Shown here in pieces: positions 9,251-21,103 of a stretch of 64,000 nt of DNA. The stretch covers positions 31,010,620 through 31,074,619 of the forward strand of contig NC_061511.1 in NCBI RefSeq assembly GCF_022539505.1, read 5' to 3'. Under the pieces are notes generated by a model. The model was not told where the DNA came from. It did no database searches and worked only from the letters and a program-made list of their open reading frames with translations. Source of the DNA: Lolium rigidum. Its lineage: Eukaryota > Streptophyta > Magnoliopsida > Poales > Poaceae. The position numbers and the translations under genes were made by a program. Position 1 is the first letter of the stretch. Every line of letters starts with the position of its first letter.

Positions 9251-12200
9251 ATGGCGGACGATAGAGCTGACCCGATTATGGAGAACTATGATCAAGAAAT
9301 TGAAGAACAGCTATTTGGCATCATAAAAGGCGATATTCCTTATGTGCCGAGCGAACAAGATGAAGAGGATATTTCTTCTTATCTGAATCTTGACGGTCAA
9401 GATGAAGGCCGTCAGCAAGATGATGGGGAAGAAACGTCGATCAACGACGATCTTCAATTGCAAGTAGCAACTAGCTCCGGCGCCGAGGTATATATATATA
9501 CATTTTTCCTCTGGTGATACAAACTTACTGATTTGAATAAATATGTGTGTACTAACACGCGCGCCTCTCTTTCTTATTTTAGCCCTCGGCCGGATCGTCG
9601 AAAAAATCGAGTACGTCGTCGTCAAAGCGTGGCGCAACCAAGACGCTGAAACCAGGAGAAACATATACCATCGAGGTTGTCGACGAGTGCAACCGGCAGG
9701 CCGTGGAGCCCCGAAGTACGCCACCAAGTTTATCGGCCAATGCGGAGCCGTTGTTAGAGACAACATCTCGATCACCCTCCAGGAGTGGAATGAGCCAAAG
9801 AAGGCACGTCTTGGTTTCACTTTTGTTGACAAGAGAACTAAAAAGGATTGCTTTCAAAAGCTTATGGAGCATTTCATCCTACCTCCGGAATACCACAAAT
9901 TCGATGAGGCGGGTAACAAGATTCAGGAAAACAAGGAGAGGAGGAGGCTACTCAAACACTTCGCTCTTGGTAAGATGGCCGATACATTCCGGAAATTCAA
10001 GCGGAATCTAGCCCGTGACTATGTCAACCGGAACAAGACTCCGGAATTCAAAGGACAGTATGAGAGACTTGAACATGATTGGCCAGAATTTGTGAAGCAG
10101 AAGAAATCGGAGCATTTCATTGAAATATCGAAAAAAAATAAGGAAAATGCGGCTAAGAAGGAGTACAATCATGTTATGGGGCCAGGAGGGTATCGCTTTT
10201 GGGAGCCTAAGTGGGAGAAGATGGAGAACGAGCTGAGGAGGCGAGGAATCCGTCCAGGTACGGAGGGATGGGACCGAAGGGCCAAAGCTGGTGGTACGGG
10301 CATGGGGGAACGCTAGACCCGGAGACAGGGGCGTGTGTTTACGGGAACAAAATGTTTAAACCCACCCAAGCCCTTATTGACGCAATGAGGGATGCTCAAG
10401 AGGGGAAGATCAAGTTCAACAGAGAGAACGACGCGCTGACAAGAGCCCTCGGGAATCCTGAACACGGAGGACGTGTACGAGGCATGCCCGGGAACATTAC
10501 GTGGAAAGAAGGGTTCTCCCAGGACGATGACCCGTACGGTTACGTAAGCCGTAAGAGAAAGTCGGATCGGGATGCCGATGTTGTGGCGCGGTTGGCATCG
10601 GAAGTCGATGAGATGAAGAAAACCCTGTCTATACTAGTACAGGAGAGATCGGCAGCTGGGACGCATGAAGATCATCCAGCGGATCTCGGAAGCCAGCAGC
10701 GGAGAAGCAGCGTGGCTTCCACGGAGGTCCAGCCGGCTACTGATGCACCGGAGATCCAAATTACTGCACCGGAGCCTCCTCGCTACCCCGTGGACGATGT
10801 AAAGGAGATGAAAGAATGTCATCTGTATTATCCTACTGGGAACATGTCCACGAAGGTAGCCATCGGCGGTGCTTTGTCATGTGAGCTTGGAGCACTCCAC
10901 CACAACAAACCCATTGCAGATGGCTATGCTCGTGTCACGGTGGAGGAAATAGTCCCAGGGTTTGAGGACCTGGAGATTGACATTGCTACACCCGAAGGGG
11001 AGACAAGACTTGGAGGTGTCAAGCGCCAGTTTATTCTCTGGAAAAGAAGTTTATCAAGTTTCCAGACGAGGCGCCAAGGCGAACAAGTCCACCCCCCTCC
11101 GGTGGTGGTGGCGGCGGCGGCGGTGGTGGTGGTTCACCTACACCCCCTTCACGTCAGCCGACGCCGCCCCCCAATTCACCTCCGGCGGGTAAGCAGACGC
11201 CGCCCCCCAGTCCACCTCCGGCGAAGAAGCAGTCGCCCCCGGCAAAGAAGCAGAAGCAGTCCTGGGTTATTAACCCGGATCCTTATGTACCTAGGACCAC
11301 AAAGATACCGGAGCCATCACTGAAGCCTCTCACCCCGAGACCTTGGGAACTTAGTGTCGAGGAAAATGCAAAGGCCGTGGCTGCTCGAAGATGAGAAATG
11401 GCAGGCGGACTGCAAGAAGAAAAGAGAGCCCGAGCCCAAGCCGGTATATTCGACAAGCAAAAGAAGTGGGATAAGTCATTTTTGACCGAACCGTCCCAAG
11501 CCGCGAAGAATCCGCCCGACTACTATTCACATGAACTTCGTAGGCAAGCATTCATCTTCAAGGAGAAGCAAGAGTTGGCGGAGAAGCAGGAGAAGAAAGC
11601 CTTGGAGGAGGCCGAGAAAAAATTACAAAGTAAAAAGAGGGGAAACAAGTTGCCCAGCTCGGGGAACAGAGTAAACAATCCATCGCCCCTCTCATAGTGA
11701 AAGCCGCCGATCCGGATGACCCCCAAATCATAGCAGCTGCGGCAAGACATGGATTGACTCGTAGCGAGTGCCACGTAACAAGCGGCCAACTTAGGTATCA
11801 CTCTTCGTGCGGTGTTAGGCCTTGATGAGGCGCCAAGAATGAAGGACGTAGTAATTACATATGTGTCGAATGGGCCTCTCGTCGAGCCTGCGCAGGAAAA
11901 GGATCTACCTCCACAAATGACAGGTCTGCTAAATTGGTACAAGGCTTACATAAAATTAAAAAACGCCAAAGACTATATTTATGCGGAAGTTAGAGCTGAG
12001 CATCACTTCAAACATTACTATGTACAAATTCATCGGAGTGAATTGTTCCAGCTTTTCAATCTGCGCGAGCTCGACAAATCTATCATCAGTTGCTACGTTC
12101 CGTAAGTGATTTATTTCTACCCCATCTCGTTCATTGCCTCGCACTATATATATATATATATTGTCCTAACTATCTTGTTGTGTATGCAGAATGAAGAAGC

Positions 12201-13020
12201 GGGAATGCATAATAAGGAACATCCATGATGTTGGGTTCATTGACCCACAAATCGTTAATTCATATGTGTTACAACATTTTCCCGCCGACATGGAGGCCGA
12301 CCTGTGGATGTTTTTTTCAAGGCAGGAACTCAAAAGTGATATTCTATTTCCTTACCATTTTGGGTGAGTGTTTCTGTCTTGAGCACATTCTCTTTTGTTT
12401 ACTCCATGCAAGGTATGTGGCTAATCGATGAGTTAATTATGCATGACTGTGCATGTATCGTGTCCGCAGGTTCCACTGGATTCTGCTAGTAATTCAATTT
12501 CACGACTCCACAGTTCTCATCCACGACTCTCTGAATATGAATGCAAAGCTTTGGGCCGACTTGAGAAAAATGATGCGAAGTAATTATATATATATTTTCA
12601 TTCACTTGCGCTCTATATCGATCGGCCTATTTTGTTCATTTCCTAATATCAAGTAACTAATAACTCTCTTGTTCATTTAATTTTCTTTGCCTCGTAGGGT
12701 TTGGACACGGTTCGTAAACACAAAGGTCGGTGAATTCAAAAAAGAGCTACGAGTGGAAAAGGGTAGTGTCTGCGACCCAAGATATTCAGCCAAAGGGGAC
12801 CAATCTATGTGGATACTATGTTTGTGAGATGATCCGGAGATACACCTCTGAGCGGATTTCGTGTCCGAACAACATTAGCAGGAATAACCTTCGGAAGACG
12901 CTTAGTCTAGAAGCTCGCTTCCGACCACTTCAAGAGGAACTAGCTGGATGGATCGCGAAGCAAGTCATCGATCCTAGAGGAGAACACTATGTAGAGGACG
13001 TAGAACTTCATATGCAGTAA
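9251..13020 (+). pseudogene. Second CACTA gene ending in a Ulp1-like (C48) cysteine protease
   Basis: Exon 1 (9251 to about 9487, acidic) ends at a GGTATATA donor; exon 2 begins after TTATTTTAG at 9582. A basic, charged region (9740-10320) is followed by a block with CHLYYPTGNMSTKVAIGG (near 10820) typical of these CACTA proteins, a Pro-rich linker (11090-11260) and a charged helix (11398-11640). The C-terminal exons (about 12190-12365, 12470-12580, 12698-13020) carry the order expected for Ulp1 proteases: His in FHWILLVI, Asp in HDSL, Gln in QPKGTN and Cys in LCGYYVCE. Ulp1 enzymes remove SUMO or related modifiers. Frameshifts occur near 9710, 10220, 11050-11390, 11700 and 12740, so this copy looks inactive. 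Its role in transposition is unknown; modification of host proteins is a common suggestion. Confidence 0.75.
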
Positions 13021-13264
13021 ATCATATGTATGAAAACTAGTTCAAAATTGTATATGGCGGTCATCGATATTGAATATATATTGTCAATTCCTCTTGAATT
13101 CTTTTTGGTTCTAATTTCAAATTTGTTTGAAATTGTACGTTCATATGCATGTATATGTAGTATATAGTAGAATATGTGAAACTCCTTCAAAATTAAAATA
13201 AAACAGAAAAGAAAATAAAACAATACAAACTAAAAAGAAACCAGGTTTAGGGGGGGGCTAAAAC
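13021..13264. other. AT-rich 3' region of the CACTA element
   Basis: No gene. It lies between the protease stop codon and the subterminal hairpins and probably contains the transcript end. Confidence 0.5.
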
Positions 13265-13491
13265 CCTAAACCTGTGGCGGTCTTTAGTCGCGGTTGGCGA
13301 GGAGAACCGCGACTAAAGGTCCTCCGCCCCGAAGGACTGCTGGCGGCCACGTGGAGGCGCCTTTAGTCGCGGTTCGTAAAGAACCGCGACCAAAGGGGGG
13401 TGGGCTTTAGTCGCGCTTGCTTGGTCGCGGTTGCGCAACCGCGACCAATGACAGTTACGAACCGCGACCGAAGCCCTTTTTTCCACCGGTG
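13265..13491 (-). repeat. 3' subterminal hairpins and TIR of the CACTA element
   Basis: Hairpins of the TTTAGTCGCGGTT type lie near 13284-13319, 13362-13396 and 13423-13448, then the terminal repeat ends in CACCGGTG. The composition matches the 5' end. Confidence 0.85.
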
Positions 13492-13494
13492 CTG

Positions 13495-14285
13495 CAGCTG
13501 TGGCCTGTGGGCAAACCTTCTTGTGCCTGGGCCGTTCAGCGGGTTATGCGTTTTTAAGTTATGCCTATACGCCGCCTTTGCTAATGCATGGATAGTAACT
13601 ACATGCAGCCATCAGATTAGTGCTCTTGCATCGTCCACTCCTTTGCCACGAGCTCTCGTATCGTCGACTCCTCTCCATCCTGGCTATCGAGAATCATCGC
13701 AAGTCATGACAACTCGGGGTGTCTGTCAGCACCGTCCCAACTGTCCCTCTAATACCTCAAGGTGGTCAAAGGGAAAAATGGAACCATGCTCTAATTGAAT
13801 GAATCCGCCCAAGGTTTTCTGCTTTCCGCAAGTACCATTCCACCAACTATGCTTACACTCATTAGGAAAAAAACGTTAATTGTCAAGATCTGCATTTGTT
13901 ATAAACGTGACAAGCTATAACGAAGAATGAAAAGGAAATCACTGCAAGAAACACAACATTTTAACGTGGAAACCCCTTGAACATAGAGTGGGAAAAATCA
14001 TGGCCACCAGCGAGCAAAACTTCATTCTATCGGGAGTGTTTGTAAACACAAGTGGGTTATCTTATAATCTAATAAACCATAACCAGCGTCTTACAAGAGG
14101 TATATACAGATGGTGGCATCGATCGATACCGCAAGGGCGCACCCCCAAGGCGTCGACGGGCCTCTCCGAAACTTTCCTGCTACATATTTTTTTGCAACAC
14201 ACACAAATCTTTTAGCCGCTAAAATTTTGTATCGCTTTCACTGTTTGACTTGGCAAAGATCGGCACCATCACCGCACCTTTGGTG
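13495..14285 (-). mobile_element. Copia-type LTR debris (left copy)
   Basis: On the minus strand, 14110 to about 13895 reads as a copia LTR 3' half: a CTCTTGTAAG stretch, then GGGGGTTTCCACGTTAAAAT, then TTATAGCTTGTCACGTTTAT. No primer site follows, so this is a remnant. A diverged second copy lies beside the assembly gap (32460-33117), and the right-arm copy is at about 54060-54869. Confidence 0.5.
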
Positions 14286-14600
14286 TGTGAGTGCCATTGC
14301 ACTTGTACGCCATCCGAGCTCCATGACTACCCCAGCGCAAAGCCAGGGATGTGGGCCATACTGGTTCTCATGGCGGTCCGGGCCGGGCTCCCTCGCCTAC
14401 GGGTATGTTGGGCACTTCGAGTTCAGCTTGTGCTGCGAGCGCACCGTTGTGGCACGTGCTCCACCTGTTGGCGTGTGGGGTATCCTGACACGCTGCCATC
14501 CATCAGCGCCGCCTCTCAGGTAGAGCCGCGTCGTCGCGCCTCTTCGTCCGACGTCCAGTCACCACCTGCTAGCGTGTTATGCATGTTGGGTTCTTTCCTA
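14286..14600 (-). repeat. Unknown dispersed GC-rich repeat (left copy)
   Basis: The stretch containing CCATCAGCGCCGCCTCTCAG and GTCCAGTCACCACCTGCTAG recurs in the right arm (about 53790-54080) and, with an internal tandem duplication, outside the inverted repeat at 59015-59410. It has no clear open gene. It could be a transduplicated exon or an unclassified transposon. Confidence 0.6.
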
Positions 14601-14660
14601 GTGGCACTAACAAGTGTTTCTTTGTTGTGTACTGGTAGTCCATCCTAGAACTTATATTGG

Positions 14661-14965
14661 CACTAGTGGAAAACATGGCTTTTGTACCAGTTCAGGATGA
14701 CCTTTAGTCTCGGTTGGCCGTTCGAGACTCGTAAATGCGGGACTAGAAGCCACTAAAGGATATTTCGTCTATTTTTTTTATTCAAATTTTCTTTCGAATA
14801 TTTTCCACTCCCTCTTTTTTTATTTAGAATTTCTAGTATTTCAGTTATTCGACAAGTTTAGTCTATAACTTCACTGAATATGTAGTCAAATTACTTACTT
14901 GTGGCCTTTCGAGACTATCAATGTAGGAAAACTGACGAAAATCACACACCTGACTAGAGTTGAAT
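14661..14965 (+). mobile_element. Orphan CACTA terminus (left copy)
   Basis: CACTAGTGGAAAACATGGC is followed by a subterminal hairpin pair CCTTTAGTCTCGGTTGGCCG and GCCACTAAAGG. This is the end of a different CACTA family. I find no matching opposite end, so the element is truncated, probably near 14965, where different sequence begins. Confidence 0.65.
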
Positions 14966-15003
14966 AAGATCGCCAGAGCTAGATACAAGAGCCCCTAGGC
15001 CCA

Positions 15004-16295
15004 ATGCCATCGCAACACCTCATGTCCAGCCAATCAAACACCGCTACCTCAACAGTACTTTCGCCACAAGAAGGAAAATGCTTGGGAACCCCAGGGAATC
15101 GAGCGCGTTTCATCATCCATATAGATTTTCTCTCCCAACTCTCCGTTATGAAAGGTTGGCTTTACATCCATTTGATAAACGGTAAGACCATAGGATGCAT
15201 CCACATGGACAGTAGTATTCGAATGTTGGTATGTCTAGCGACAGGTGAATAGGTGTCGAAATAATCTTTGCCTTCTACTCTTTGTGTGTAACCTTCTGCA
15301 TATGCCTTTGCAATGGACGTGAGAGTATCATCCACAAGGTACACAATGAAATCATCACCAAAGTATGTTGCAATCATGTCTCTTGCTCCGTATAGGAGCT
15401 TCGTTGTCATCCTTCTCAGTAACATCCTCATGTGATTGTTCGAAATACTCATTAGATGTACTATATTCAGGAATTATCTTAGTAGAAATTCTAGCAATGC
15501 TATGCATATCTTTCATAGAAATATATTTTCAAAGTATGTTGCATCTCGAGATTCTATAATAGTATCAACATGCATATCAGGTACCTCAGATTGAACTACT
15601 AAAAATCTATAGCCTACGCTCCACGTAGCATAACCTAGAAAGATATAGTTCACTTGGTCCAAGTTTGCGCTTCTTAGTAATGGGAATGTCGACTTCCGCC
15701 AAACATCCCCATGTCTCCAAATACGAAAGTGATGGTGTTCTCCCAACCCACTTCTCTTTATTCTTGTTAGGAACTCTATTCAGGACTTGACATGAAGTCA
15801 ACAAAGCCTCCCCCGACCATGCCTTTGATAAACCAACAGTGGCTAACATGGAATTCACCAAGTCAGTCAACGTGGGGTTTTTCCTCTCGGCAACCCCGTT
15901 TGATTGGGGCGAGTTGGGAGGCGTCCTCTCGTGAATAATACCATGTTCCTCCCGGAATTCATCAAAGATTTTAGGAAAATATTCACCACCCCGATCCAAC
16001 TTAAGACACTTGATCTTTCTCTCTAGTTGATTTTCAACGGCCTTATAAATTTTAAAGTAGTCTAAAGCTTCATCTTTAGTTTGCAACAACTAAACATATC
16101 AAAATCTAGTCGCATCATCAATCAATATCATGAAATATCTCTTTCCACCTTTTGTTAATAGACCATTCATCTCGCATAGATCAGAATGTATGCGTTATAG
16201 ATGAATTAACAACATTCTCATATTCAACAACAAACAAGCATATAGTCCAACTTGAAAAAAACAAGCATATAGTCCATAATATATCTTGAGCCATA
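15004..16295 (-). pseudogene. Copia retrotransposon integrase/RT fragment (left copy)
   Basis: Minus-strand frames encode integrase core motifs: LIDDATRF (near 16125), KCLKLDRGGEYF (near 16000) and PQSNGVAERK (near 15900), carrying the second Asp and the Glu of the DDE triad. An internal deletion then leads to a reverse-transcriptase N-terminal piece with YTQRVEGKDYFDTYSPVA (near 15260). There are stops and a frame change near 16090 and 15600, and no gag, RNase H or LTR. It is a fossil of a Ty1/copia element. Confidence 0.85.
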
Positions 16296-16300
16296 TGATG

Positions 16301-19300
16301 TATCAACACCCGGATTTTTAAGTCCAGATCCCTATTATGTCATTCATCGCAATCCCAGGAATATTGTTGTTGCGAGACATAATAGTTAAGTATCACAGTC
16401 ATCATTCATTACAAACCATATTGTCTTACAACTTGAATCACATGATCCATATTACACAAATAGTTGATCTATTGATCAACGAACAAACACAAGTTCATAG
16501 CGGAAGCGTAAAGATAAATGGACTCTCTAGTCCACAGGCCAACGCTTGACGTCGGAAGACTCCTAGTTGTCGTAGGCGTCCTGCTGTTCATCTCCTTGGT
16601 AGTTCTGTTCGTCTTCATACTCTGGCCATTTGAATAGCCAGGGACAAAGCCGTGAGTACTTTAAGTACTCGCAAACTAATACTAGTGTAAGTGCTAGCAA
16701 TTCTAATAAGGGATGCTAAGCTCTAGTCTATTTGCATAACGCCAATTTTAGTTCACAAGTATTTTATCCAAGACTTATTCATGTGCTAACTAACTCAGGT
16801 GGGAACATTATTGTCATTTCCACAACCTTGTTGTGATTCACATTCAAGTCACCATTCACCATTCATTTTATCAACACTTTCAAGAATCTAACACTGGAAA
16901 CTCGTATGGCCTTTCCAACCGTCCGTAACCGTGGACACGGCTATTCGAATAGGTTTACACTCTGCAGAGGTTGCACACTTGTGCCACAACATTTGATTTC
17001 ATCCGTCGGGATAACCCCGAATCATCGTAACACGATACGCGGATCATCAACCATAACCTTTCATTTACAAACCCTAGTATGAGCACCTCTCCCCATGAGC
17101 TTGGCCTCCCAGTGAAGACCAATCGTCAACCTGGGAACCGCACGAGGCTTGGCCGTACAATTCACCTCAATTCACATCATTTCTCAAGAACGGAGGCAGC
17201 CTCGGCATAACCCCCTATGATGTGTGTTCATAGGGAACCCATACTAAGATACATAAATTTCTAGTTAAGCCCTTGCCCATAATCAGGTATTGTGGGGGTA
17301 CTCAAGAATTGGAAAGGTATCGCATCCAAACCAATATCAGTTTTTAATCAAAAATCACTATCTTCTCCGGGTCATATTCACCTTTAAAATTCATTCAATG
17401 GAATGCATCATCATTCCAAAGTTTCAATTTTATTTCAAGTCACATGTTCCCATCTAGAGTAGTCAAGTTTTTAATATTAGCACTAGCATCTAGTCATGAG
17501 GGGTGCTAACTACTTGTAATGCTAGTTATGCTATGTTTGATACTCTTGTAGTATTCTAGACTTAGACCAAGGTTAACTATAAAAGTAAACTTCCATATTC
17601 AAATTGAAAACTTGACAAGTAAAACTTGGGATGGGTTCATGAAGCATAAGAAAAGATGAGTGTGCCTTGTTCTTGGTAGAACTTTGCACTTTGCAAGAAT
17701 ATTAGCTTGCCTTGGTAGTTCTCAAAGTTTTCCCCCTCCTCCTCTTGGTAGCAACCTTCTTCCTCCGGATATTCTCCGGTGCTAGTGTCTAAATTTAAAT
17801 ACGAGTATAATCACTCAACTAATTCAATGGCTATTCCAAACATCACATATATTCACACGAACTATGCTAAGCACACAATTAATATAATTAGGGTGCATTG
17901 GTTGTGTTGCTTGAGGAAAATAATTTCCTCTCATTACATATGTAAATGATAGTTTCCATAGGGTTCTTGAGAAATAATTTCCACTCACTGAATCTTCTTA
18001 AGATTTAATTTCTCAACAATCATACATGAATTTTATATTGACCTAAGTCAACCATTCATGATCATCATCTGAGAAAATGATTTAAATGAGGTAGACCACC
18101 TCATACCATTTAATAATTCTACAAATGATTTAAATCTCCAAGTACATCATCTAAGAGTGTTTGACCAGGGGTGCAAACATCACATGAATTCACTTGGGAC
18201 AAGATTTAAATGAAGTAAAATACTTCATATTATTTGCATAATAGTTTTGGACAATATCACTTGCATAAACTAGCCATATTGTCCACTAATGAAACTAGGG
18301 CATGATCATGCAAAGTGACCACACCATTTTCTTGCAGAAACAATTATTGTAAGTCAAATGTGAGCTATTGCAGTTGGAATTAACTAAATATCTATTTTGG
18401 TTGATTTTTAATAATTATTTGAATATGAAAAAGTCCCTGCCTTCTTCTTTTTATCATTTTATTTCTACAACAGATCTTGAGGTGGGACCAGTGACATGTT
18501 GTAGATCTTTTTACTAGCTTTCCAACAATATAAAGTTTGCTAAATTTGGCCAAGCTAAATAGATTCTATGAATTTTCAAAGTTGGTTCCAGTATTGAATT
18601 TGAACTAAATCATTTAAACTAGATTTGAAATAAAAGGGCCGGCGGGAAACTAACTGGGCCTATTTCATTTATACGGCGCAAAGGCCAGCCCACCACGCGT
18701 CTCGCACGCGTGGGCTGTCTGACGGGTGGGCTCCACCTGTCAGCCTTCTTTAACATGCGAAGCGGTACGGGGCGTGGGGGCGTTGGATTAGAACAGAATC
18801 GTACGGCTCACGTGCATCGTCGTCTCCGACTAGATGCCGTGGCTTCTCCGGCAAGCCTAGGGGGTCGGAGGGCTAACCAGATGGTCCGAGCGAGCGGCGG
18901 CGGTGGTCGAGGCGAGGTTGTCGAGGAAGGGGAAGCAGCCTCGTAGCGGTGGCGCAGCTCGAGGAGGCTCCGGTCGACGGCGATTTCACCAGAAGCTTCG
19001 CGGCTCCGATCGCTCGATTGAGCTTGCTCCGGCGACGATTGGGTGAATGGAGTGGTGGTGGAGAGTCAGGGATGGGAGGAGAAGGTGGTGGTGTGCTCAA
19101 TGGCGTCCAGGGAACGCCCTATTTATAGAGGAGCTCGGGTGCTGCGGGGCAGTGGCGAAGTCGACACGAGCGCGGCGGTTCCGGCGAGGGTTGGGGCTAG
19201 GCGTTGGCGCAGCGGTGATCTACACGTCCGAGCGAAGCTACGGGTGGCGACAGCTGGGTCGGGCGGCGTCTGGAGAGCTCGCATTGCTTCCGTGTCTGCC

Positions 19301-20567
19301 GCGGCGTCTACGGGACCGTGTCGTCGTCGCCGGCGGCGGCGGTCCAGGGTCGCGGTCGCGAGCGTGTCTGGCGGCATCGTGCTGTAACGGCGATGCTCAA
19401 GGCGTCGAGGGAGGGGCCAGGGCGAGTGTGTGCTGGTGGGGTGGCGCGTGGTCAGAGGGTGTCCGCGGCGTGCACTCACGCGACACGAGCGGCATACTGT
19501 GGGGGTTTGGGCGCGCGTTTTCCAGCGAGACTACGGCATCTCCGTCGACTTTGCTGGTGCTAGGTGAGGTAGAGGAGTGTGGTGGCGAGCCAGGGCACCA
19601 GGGCCAGTGCGTGGAGTGAAGGAAAAGAGGGGAGGCTCGGCATGGACGGCATGGGCCGGCATGGCCATGCCATGCAAGCTATGCTTGCCCTCCTTAGGGT
19701 TTCTGTGGTGGTGTGAGGCAGAGAGGGGACAAGGGGACATGTAGATTAGTTTGGGGCAGTAGGGTGGTGTAGAACACTATTTCAAATAGTGTTGCAATTA
19801 TGCCATATTTGTAATTTGCAATTTTTGCTCAAATTTGAATAGGTTCAAAAGGTGGCAAGATTTGGAAATGGTGTGTTTGGGTGAGTTGCAAATGACCAGA
19901 GAGAATGAGAGGTGGTGGTGGAATTGTCCAATTCAAAGAATTGCAAATTTTGCTAAGTTGGAGATTGTTACATATAATAAAAAGTCCTAACTTTACATGA
20001 GCATAGAATTTGATCCAAAGTGAATTTGGCATGGTGGTCTTTACCAAAGTTGTTCACCTTGATGTCCTCTTGGATGAAATGCAAAGATTTGAGAAAGTTT
20101 AGTTTGAAAATCTTGAGATACAAGGGCTCAAAGTAGTGACCAGAATATAAATGGCAGATTTGACCATTATTCTATGTGATCCCATTTTGCATTTGAATTT
20201 GATTTGATTTGTGTTTCTATGATTCCAAAAGTTGTAATAAGTGTTTAGTAATGTAATACAACTAATGGTGAATACCAATATGGTCTAGGGTCAAGATTTA
20301 TAAAAATGGCATAAACCATATGTGAGGGTATTAGGGTTTTCTTATTTGATTTCTTTCTCCTTTATTTATTTGGTTAGTGATCTTCACTTGATCCCATTAG
20401 GGTTTTAGGGTTTAGCACACTAACACCTTAACAATCATCATGGCATAGCACTCAAATACACAAGTCCTATGCATGGCACTATATGCAAATAAAAGTTTTT
20501 GTTGGCTCTGAATTTTGACTCTTTGGAATTCTTCTTCTTTTATTTTATTGAAATTTGGGATGTTACA
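16301..20567 (-). mobile_element. Large solo-LTR-like element, 4267 bp (left copy)
   Basis: On the minus strand it starts TGTAACATCCCAAATTTC and ends CCGGGTGTTGATA. It is flanked by a perfect 5-bp duplication, TGATG at 16296-16300 and 20568-20572. One TATAAAT box (19122-19128, minus) with a C-rich start region follows the layout of an LTR with U3 and R. No internal repeat of the ends, primer site or pol domain is seen, so a solo LTR is the simplest reading. The size recalls large-LTR families such as Sukkula/LARD, but I cannot confirm the family. Overlapping GC-rich reading frames near 18900-19600 are not genes. The end is TA rather than CA. Confidence 0.65.
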
Positions 20568-20578
20568 TGATGAAATTA

Positions 20579-20915
20579 TTAAAACCTTTTCTTTGTCTTC
20601 ATTATGTCTTGGTAAGTACCTCGAGAAATGAAGAATATTCGTCGTCGAGGTTTTCCTCCACCGCACCAGACACGCAAGGTCCGAAACCCATTTTTCACCG
20701 CATCGGCGGCCTGCCGCAAGAGGTGAGACCAGGGTTCTTTGTTTCTTAAGCCGACGAGGTAGTTAGTGACCCTGTCGGATGTGGCCATGTATCTCTGGTA
20801 CCAGATCGACTGGGGATGTTGGGTTTCCTGGATGGCTTTGACGTCCTCGTGCTCCAATTGCTCCCAACCGTTGGCCTTGACCCTCTTCTCCGTGTCGAAC
20901 CCCCAACTGCAGGCG
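20579..20915 (-). pseudogene. Truncated paralogue of the 57361 small basic gene (left copy)
   Basis: From about DTEKRVKANGWEQ to the C-terminal TYQDIMKTKKRF the frame aligns closely with the intact protein at 57361-57792, including SDRVTNYLVGL and QAADAVKNGF. The first 35-40 residues of the intact gene are missing: homology begins at ACACGGAGAAGAGG, where retrotransposon LTR-like sequence takes over. The solo LTR sits a few bases after the stop codon, in the 3' UTR. The gene has thus lost its promoter and N-terminus and is very probably dead, though the remaining frame is still open. Confidence 0.85.
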
Positions 20916-21039
20916 ATCACCGCAGTAAAATTCGATAAGTATTTGAGTGTCGAACCCACGAGAAGCTGAAGGTAAACTGTCTATTCTTTAAAGCCCTATA
21001 ACCCACTTATATGGTCTTCTATGCAAAGCTAGGATCTAT

Positions 21040-21103
<64 letters not shown>

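Larger units (their letters stand above)
2361..13491 (+). mobile_element. CACTA (En/Spm) DNA transposon, 11,131 bp, Caspar-like
   Basis: The element begins CACTGGTAGAAAAAAGG and ends, read inversely, CACCGGTGGAAAAAAGG. It is flanked by the 3-bp target duplication CTG (2358-2360 and 13492-13494), the CACTA hallmark. The right arm has the unoccupied target, GGAAATG-CTG-CAGCTG read on the minus strand, with one CTG, which proves both ends to the base. Inside are subterminal hairpins, a TNP2 transposase gene, AT-rich tandem arrays and a second long gene. Both genes carry several frameshifts, so this copy is probably not autonomous now, although an intact family member could mobilise it. Confidence 0.97.

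Noticed and set aside
19043..19619. GC-rich frames of 100-190 codons near a TATA box
   Set aside because: They lie in the U3/R part of a solo LTR and are open in several frames; no similarity to a protein family is recognised.
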